Source: Anaerolineales bacterium (lineage in GTDB: Bacteria > Chloroflexota > Anaerolineae > Anaerolineales > Villigracilaceae). From it: a stretch of DNA of 6,254 bases. A program made the translations under genes and the position numbers. Shown in pieces: positions 1 through 4,035 of the stretch; positions within the stretch are counted from its first letter, which is position 1; the number at the start of each line of letters is the position of its first letter. Where the stretch lies: assembly GCA_025966435.1 (NCBI GenBank), contig JAICRQ010000216.1, positions 1-6,254 on the forward strand. The letters are read 5' to 3'. The notes beneath the pieces are model-generated. The model was not told the DNA's origin, made no database searches, and saw only the letters and a list, made by a program, of their open reading frames with translations.

Positions 1-755
1 AATTCAATTGGTCAATTGTTGGCTGGATCGCCGGACTGGTGTTTGTTTACCTCTTCGGTCTGTTTGAAGGTCGCGGGCAGGGATATAAGAGGCGAAAAGC
101 TGAAGAGGAACAAGAAAGTAAGGAGCAACCGCCTCCATCTAATGCCACACCCGAAACCATCACCGTGGACGACCCTGGTCTCATGCGAATCAAGAACGAA
201 AACGGATCGTTCGTCCTAGACCTGGATGGCAGACGCGTGAATCCGATCTCTTTAACTTCAGACCAACGCAAGCGGTTGATCGATATGCTGAATATTATGC
301 GTCCATGGCTGGAGGGGCGCGCGGCACCCACGCTTCAATCCCCTCTGCGGACTACTCCGCCTCCCCCCTCCGCACCGCCGGCAACGGTCGAGGACCGTCT
401 CAATGCCTTTGGTGGTCCGCCCCCTGAAAGCAAGCCTGTCCCTGCAAAGCCTGCATCACCTCCTCCCCAGCAGCCTCCTGCAGCGCGACCCGGTTCCACC
501 ACAAAAGACGATCGACCTGTCGCGCCAGCCAACAGCATTGTAGGGCAGATCGACACAATCCTGCAAAGCCGCCTGGCGGGCACGCACCTGGAAGGACGTG
601 GAATCTTTCTTGCGCAATCCCCGGAGGGCGGCGTAGCCGTGTTTATTGGGCTAACACGCTACAACGGAATTGACGATGTCACCGACCCGGAGATCAAAGC
701 CGCGATCCGCGCCGCGATCTCGGAATGGGAAAATAAATATACGCCGGGGCTGTAG
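1..755 (+). CDS. Membrane-anchored protein with proline-rich linker, function unknown (5' truncated)
   Basis: The reading frame is open from base 3 to the TAG at 753-755, giving 250 visible residues; the true start lies upstream of the window. A GTG at 39 could be read as a start, but it falls inside a hydrophobic helix (visible residues about 3-21, beginning WSIVGWIAGLVFVYLFGLF), so I treat the gene as 5' partial. The helix is followed by a basic KRRK and an acidic/Gln-rich stretch, so by the positive-inside rule the bulk of the protein is cytoplasmic. A small module follows at about 53-105 (LDLDGRRV, then QRKRLIDML and RPWLEG), then a Pro/Ala-rich, probably disordered linker at about 106-177, then a C-terminal alpha/beta-looking module at about 178-250 (QIDTILQSRL, GGVAVFIGLTRY, DPEIKAAIRAAISEWE). 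I recognise the style from Anaerolineae hypothetical proteins but cannot assign a function. Its stop is 4 bp from the stop of the convergent Usp gene. No terminator hairpin is visible between them. Confidence 0.85.
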   Translation, partial: FNWSIVGWIAGLVFVYLFGLFEGRGQGYKRRKAEEEQESKEQPPPSNATPETITVDDPGLMRIKNENGSFVLDLDGRRVNPISLTSDQRKRLIDMLNIMRPWLEGRAAPTLQSPLRTTPPPPSAPPATVEDRLNAFGGPPPESKPVPAKPASPPPQQPPAARPGSTTKDDRPVAPANSIVGQIDTILQSRLAGTHLEGRGIFLAQSPEGGVAVFIGLTRYNGIDDVTDPEIKAAIRAAISEWENKYTPGL

Positions 756-759
756 CAAG

Positions 760-1605
760 TTATCTCGGCTGGTAACGCGCAGTTAGTATCGGACAGGGCG
801 CTGCCTCCGCTACCTCTGCGGTCACATGCGGAGCATAATATTGCCGCAAGGTGCCTGCGCTATAAGACGACCCCATACAGGCCATATCATAATTCCCCTC
901 CCGGAGTTCAGTCAGGATTTCTTCGACGACAATCCCCTGACGCGCAATCGCTCGCGCTTGGAGCCCCGCTTGTTGCGCCAGCTCCAGGGCTTGTCTTAAG
1001 CTGCGTCCCGGCAAGGTATCCGTTTTTGCCAGGTCTTTTGTTTGCCCGCGTACCCCGCGGTTTGCAGGATAATCCGGTTCCGTGGGCGGAATGACATGCA
1101 GGATGGTCACCTCTGCCTGATTGGCGGAGGCAACCTGTAGAGCAAGGCTCTCAGCCGCTGCCTCATAGCCCAGCCCGCCTGAACTGATCAAGATTTTCTT
1201 AAGCGGCAATCGTATCTGAGGCACGAATAGGATCGGTCCCTGAATCCGCTCCATGAGTGGGCGGATGGATCGCCCCGTCAGCAATCGCCTGATCTGTGTG
1301 CGTCCCAGCGGACTTACAGCAGTAATGTAGTTTCCACTGTTCGCTTTTTCCGGGATGATTCGTTCGGGCTCCCCATTGCGGACTTCGAGCGTGTAGCGCA
1401 ATCCCTTTTCTTGAAACAATCCCACAGCGCGCTCGAAGACATCTTCCAAAGGATGATGATCATCGATCGCCGAAGGACTGATCACCTCGTTTACACCAAG
1501 AAGCGTGATGTCCATCTTCATCACTTCGGCAAGCCAGGCGCCATACTCAATAGCGAACCAGGTCCCTTTGAACCCATTGGTAGCAATCAATAACTCTGAG
1601 TCCAT
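760..1605 (-). CDS. Universal stress protein, two tandem UspA domains
   Basis: The product is 281 aa, about twice a single UspA domain. Domain 1 spans about residues 1-130: an LLIATNG first strand, a helix, ITLLGVNE, and a closing IQGPILFVPQ. Domain 2 spans about 134-277: KKILISSGG, VTILHVIPP, YDMACMGSSYSAG and APCPILTAR, the usual UspA order of strands with a terminal 'CPIL' strand. Universal stress proteins are cytoplasmic proteins linked to stress survival; some bind ATP through a G-2x-G-9x-G(S/T) motif. Neither domain shows that spacing: domain 2 has GSSYSAG, and domain 1 has GRTQIRRLLTGRS. Nucleotide binding is therefore doubtful. The ATG at 1605 is chosen because a strong GGAGA ribosome site sits 5 nt upstream and because it overlaps the previous stop as TAATG. 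The same frame is open up to 1830, but that extension runs through the upstream transporter gene in another frame and is not Usp-like. It is the last gene of the operon. Confidence 0.9.
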   Translation of the reverse strand: MDSELLIATNGFKGTWFAIEYGAWLAEVMKMDITLLGVNEVISPSAIDDHHPLEDVFERAVGLFQEKGLRYTLEVRNGEPERIIPEKANSGNYITAVSPLGRTQIRRLLTGRSIRPLMERIQGPILFVPQIRLPLKKILISSGGLGYEAAAESLALQVASANQAEVTILHVIPPTEPDYPANRGVRGQTKDLAKTDTLPGRSLRQALELAQQAGLQARAIARQGIVVEEILTELREGNYDMACMGSSYSAGTLRQYYAPHVTAEVAEAAPCPILTARYQPR

Positions 1606-2156
1606 TAAAATCTCCGCGGACGGTATAAGATGACTCCAAGAATACCAGAGCCAATCAGCACATAGTGCGGGGCTATTCCCAAATACAACGCCAAAAAGGA
1701 CAGAGCCGCCAGGATTACCGGCCGCCACTGGATGGATTTTGGGTTTGCCACTCGGAACAACTGCCATGCGACCAGCGCCAGCAAAACGACTATCGCCGGG
1801 GTCATGCCTTTGATGAATTGCTCCATCCATTCCTGTCCCTGAAACTGGACGAGGAGAGACGCCACGGTGAGCATAATCACAGTCGGGGGGATGATGGCGC
1901 CCAGCAGCGCTGCCAGCACACCGGGAACACCGCCGGAGTAATAGCCGATAAACATGGCAAGTTTTAATGCTTCACTGCCGGGCACAAGATTCGAGAATCC
2001 CACAGCCTCTACAAACTGCGGTTCCTTCATGATCTTGCCGACACATTCCTTATACAAAAGGCCAATCGAGGTCGGCCCTGCGGTGGTGAGCAGGTTGACC
2101 TTAAGAAAGATCCAGAACAAGCGGTACCAGAGTTGAAGCTTCAGTGGCTCATTCAT
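1605..2156 (-). CDS. Short-chain CHR-family transporter (chrA-like), second paralogue
   Basis: The product is a 183-aa hydrophobic protein of the chromate ion transporter (CHR) superfamily, of the size expected for a short-chain, single-domain member; such members are usually encoded in pairs and thought to work as a hetero-oligomer in the inner membrane. Family signals are LFWIFLKVNLL near residues 13-23, a glycine motif TAGPTSIGLLY (about 25-35), QFVEAVGFSNLVPGSEAL (about 47-64), AMFIGYYSGGVPG (67-79), IIPPTVIML (88-96), and further hydrophobic segments to about 177 before a basic RPRRF tail. The ATG at 2156 is chosen because it overlaps the preceding stop as ATGA and matches the start of its paralogue. 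The frame continues upstream to 2366, but that part is Cys/Arg-rich and lies over the other transporter gene, so it is rejected. No Shine-Dalgarno sequence is visible; translation is probably coupled. Chromate or another oxyanion as substrate is a family inference only, because the PGP and FGG signatures are altered. Confidence 0.88.
   Translation of the reverse strand: MNEPLKLQLWYRLFWIFLKVNLLTTAGPTSIGLLYKECVGKIMKEPQFVEAVGFSNLVPGSEALKLAMFIGYYSGGVPGVLAALLGAIIPPTVIMLTVASLLVQFQGQEWMEQFIKGMTPAIVVLLALVAWQLFRVANPKSIQWRPVILAALSFLALYLGIAPHYVLIGSGILGVILYRPRRF
1611..1616 (-). promoter_or_regulatory. Ribosome binding site of the Usp gene
   Basis: On the minus strand CGGAGA is followed by 5 nt and the ATG at 1605. 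It lies inside the last codons of the second CHR gene and fixes the Usp start at the TAATG overlap instead of at the longer open frame. Confidence 0.75.
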
Positions 2157-2674
2157 CGGAAGGCAAAGGTTCCAATAATTCCAGCAGCAAGAATGACAAG
2201 TGGCGCCGGGACATCGAGAAGATATGCCACCAGGCTTGCTCCGCCAACCCCCACCGTAAGCCAATCGAATTCTCCTCCTGTGCCACTTTTCAAGACTTTC
2301 CAGGAAACGGTGAGAATAAGCACCGCCACCGCGGGGGTCAGCCCCTCTACAAAGCGGCTCAACCACGCCTCGCGCTGTATCCGGTGAAGGAACACGACCA
2401 GGGCAAACATCAGGATCGTCGGCGGGAGGATCGCCGCGAATAGGGAAACCAATCCACCAGGAACACCTGCCACACTGTACCCAACAAACATTGCCAGCTG
2501 CAACGCGTCGCTCCCAGGCAAAAGGGTAGCAAGCCCGATGGCTTGCACAAACTGATCTTCGGTGAGGAAATTTCCCACAGCTTCATTATAGAGAAGCCCC
2601 GTGGATGCCGCGCCCGAGGTGCTGAGAAGATTGATCTTGAGAAATACCCAGAAAAGAGTTGAGAGCATATCCAC
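2153..2674 (-). CDS. Short-chain CHR-family transporter (chrA-like), first paralogue
   Basis: The product is a 173-aa membrane protein and the first gene of the operon. It aligns along its whole length with the next gene (roughly 45% identity by eye): LFWVFLKINLL (7-17), glycine motif TSGAASTGLLY (19-29), QFVQAIGLATLLPGSDAL (41-58), AMFVGYSVAGVPGGL (61-75), ILPPTILMF (82-90), then two or three more hydrophobic stretches to the C-terminal AFR. The pattern is that of a CHR-superfamily half transporter. The GTG at 2674 is preferred over the ATG at 2668 because an AAGGA ribosome site lies 6 nt before the GTG and 12 nt before the ATG; both give nearly the same protein. The TGA overlaps the ATG of the second paralogue by 4 nt. 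Its promoter should lie in 2675-2781, below the terminator of the upstream acyltransferase, but I cannot identify convincing -35/-10 boxes there. The substrate is not shown by the sequence. Confidence 0.88.
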   Translation of the reverse strand: MDMLSTLFWVFLKINLLSTSGAASTGLLYNEAVGNFLTEDQFVQAIGLATLLPGSDALQLAMFVGYSVAGVPGGLVSLFAAILPPTILMFALVVFLHRIQREAWLSRFVEGLTPAVAVLILTVSWKVLKSGTGGEFDWLTVGVGGASLVAYLLDVPAPLVILAAGIIGTFAFR

Positions 2675-2680
2675 ACGCCA

Positions 2681-2685
2681 TCCTT
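2681..2685 (-). promoter_or_regulatory. Ribosome binding site of the first CHR-like gene
   Basis: On the minus strand AAGGA is followed by 6 nt and the GTG at 2674. The spacing favours the GTG over the ATG two codons later. Confidence 0.65.
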
Positions 2686-2781
2686 GAAGTAATAACTATT
2701 CTGCGCAATATCCTGCTGATTAGCCGCTTTTTCCGGACAGAAGCCGCTACTACGTTGAATAGTGGACTTAATTGTAACGGG

Positions 2782-2813
2782 AAATAAAACAGGAGTGAAA
2801 TGGTTCACTCCTG
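2782..2813 (-). terminator. Rho-independent terminator for the acyltransferase gene
   Basis: A perfect 10-bp inverted repeat (CAGGAGTGAA at 2790-2799 with TTCACTCCTG at 2804-2813) encloses a 4-nt loop. Read on the minus strand, the stem is followed at once by TTTTATTT (2789 down to 2782). This is the textbook arrangement for intrinsic termination of leftward transcription. It lies 125 nt past the acyltransferase stop and 108 nt before the CHR operon start, so the two are separate transcription units. On the plus strand the stem is followed by CTTATACC, which is not a T-tract, so it is probably unidirectional. Confidence 0.88.
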
Positions 2814-2938
2814 CTTATACCTATGAAAGTTCTCCGGCTCATAAACAATTTTACCTAATAACCTTGACTTGAAAACCCCGCGAAAGTTACACAACGCCGG
2901 AACTTGGTAGCAGACTTTCCATAGCCTTGGATGAGTCT

Positions 2939-3949
2939 CTACTTTGTTAGTTTCACCCTCATCACGTACTGATTTACTCCCCCAAAACGATATTTATATT
3001 CCTCATCCCCGCGCATGAAGTCGAACTCGTAGCGACCATTCTCGCAACACCACTGGATGGTGTGCGCCAGCAGCACCCAGCCCGGGGAGAGTTCCCTGTG
3101 CTCACTGCTGACACCGGAGTTGTAACCCCAGAGCTTGTTTTTGTAATCGAAGTTCAGGGAGGCGGCAGTTTTAGCTCCATCGATTTCCAGGAAACCCAGC
3201 CAGAGATAGCCCTGTTTGTGCGCGTTTTGAATGGTGGCGGTCATTTGCTCGCGCATGGCGGGATGCAGAAATTGCTCCTTTTCGTGAGACTGCATCATCA
3301 AATGGAAGAAGGCATCGATTTCCGAGTCGATATTCCCCGTCGTGTCGACGACATAAAAGCGGACGTTCTTCTCGCTCTCGGCGGCGCGGCGCATTTTGCG
3401 GCGGATCTCATGACGCTGTTTCTTGTCGATGCGAGCAAGATAGTCTTCGAACGATCCGTTCAGCGGGATACGCGGCGTGGGACGATAGATCTCCTCGTGA
3501 TGAGTCCAGCCGCGCCTTTCAGCTTCTGCTTTGAGGGCGGCGAGGGTGGGAGAAGCATCGGGGATGTTATACCAATCGATAGCAGACCAGTGTTTATCGG
3601 ATTGTGAGCTGAGAAAATCCAAAAGACCAGAGAAGAAGCGCGGTAAATCCGTTTCACGCACGATCAAATCCAGATAATCGGAAATCTCGATGCTGCCAAC
3701 GAGCATGAGGGCCTGTTGTCCATCGTATTCGGCGATAAACAACGGCGCGATGCCGATCAGTTGATCGTTTTCCCTTGCAGAGATCAGAACCAATTTGGCG
3801 GTTTGCCATTCCCCGCCGCCGAGCGTCTTCCACCACTGGCTGAGATATTCATAACGTGAGAAAGGCGTATCGGCAATACTTTGCTCTACCAGTGCGTTCC
3901 ATGACTCGGGGGTGATTTCTGAAAAATCCTGATGCAAAATAAAATCCAT
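2939..3949 (-). CDS. GNAT-superfamily acyltransferase, CelD/BcsL (GNAT_6) type
   Basis: The product is 336 aa, a usual length for the CelD/BcsL-like group of double-GNAT acyltransferases, related in fold to FemABX. The N-terminal half (about 1-160) carries FSRYEYLSQWW (30-40) and an AKLVLISARENDQLIGIAPL strand-turn-strand (51-70). The C-terminal half holds the family hallmark: a basic helix DKKQRHEIRRKMRR (175-188), LGFLEIDGAKTAASLNF (251-267), YNSGVS (276-281), SPGWVLLAHTIQWC (288-301), and the closing FDFMRGDEEYKYRFG (309-323). Members probably transfer an acyl group from acyl-CoA or a related donor onto a sugar, lipid or amine, often in envelope or polysaccharide clusters; no such neighbour is seen here, so the substrate is unknown. 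No signal peptide or membrane helix is seen, so it is likely cytoplasmic. The ATG at 3949 is the first start of the frame and gives a family-like N-terminus; GAGGA lies 12 nt upstream, rather far for a ribosome site. It ends in TAG and is followed by an intrinsic terminator. Confidence 0.9.
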   Translation of the reverse strand: MDFILHQDFSEITPESWNALVEQSIADTPFSRYEYLSQWWKTLGGGEWQTAKLVLISARENDQLIGIAPLFIAEYDGQQALMLVGSIEISDYLDLIVRETDLPRFFSGLLDFLSSQSDKHWSAIDWYNIPDASPTLAALKAEAERRGWTHHEEIYRPTPRIPLNGSFEDYLARIDKKQRHEIRRKMRRAAESEKNVRFYVVDTTGNIDSEIDAFFHLMMQSHEKEQFLHPAMREQMTATIQNAHKQGYLWLGFLEIDGAKTAASLNFDYKNKLWGYNSGVSSEHRELSPGWVLLAHTIQWCCENGRYEFDFMRGDEEYKYRFGGVNQYVMRVKLTK

Positions 3950-4035
3950 GAATAATTAGTATCCTCGATCAAGGTTCTGCACCTAGCGCAGTGCAGGTGT
4001 TGTCTATCATCCCGCACTGAAATTTTACCAGTATA
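3950..4035. promoter_or_regulatory. Divergent intergenic region with short inverted repeat
   Basis: These 86 bp must hold the promoters of both the leftward acyltransferase and the rightward membrane protein. An inverted repeat CTGCAC-N8-GTGCAG spans 3977-3996, with an overlapping alternative CACCT-N10-AGGTG at 3980-3999. Either could be an operator between the two promoters, or chance. TTGTCT at 4000-4005 followed 17 nt later by TTTTAC is a weak rightward promoter candidate. A perfect TATAAT at 4032-4037 overlaps the start codon and has no -35 partner. Nothing here is strong enough to name a regulator. Confidence 0.35.

Noticed and set aside
39..41. GTG as the start of the first gene
   Set aside because: The frame stays open to the window edge, and this codon lies in the middle of a continuous hydrophobic helix that begins upstream, so the gene is 5' truncated.
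1453..1462. Palindrome GATGATCATC
   Set aside because: It lies inside the Usp gene and follows from the Asp-Asp-His-His codons; no sign of a regulatory site.
1606..1830. 75-residue N-terminal extension of the Usp gene
   Set aside because: It overlaps the CHR-like gene in another frame and does not look like Usp sequence; the ATG at 1605 has a strong ribosome site.
2157..2366. 70-residue N-terminal extension of the second CHR gene
   Set aside because: It is Cys/Arg/Gly-rich and lies over the first CHR gene in another frame; the ATGA overlap and paralogue alignment support the start at 2156.
2410..2808. 132-codon minus-strand open frame across the operon start
   Set aside because: Most of it lies over the first CHR gene in another frame, it begins inside the terminator hairpin, and the protein has no family resemblance.
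2827..2905. Imperfect inverted repeat AAGTTCTCCGG / CCGGAACTT in the acyltransferase 3' region
   Set aside because: The arms are 59 nt apart with a 2-nt mismatch bulge, and the strong hairpin at 2790-2813 already explains termination.
3062..3607. 181-codon plus-strand open frame
   Set aside because: It is antisense to the acyltransferase gene, whose family motifs are clear.
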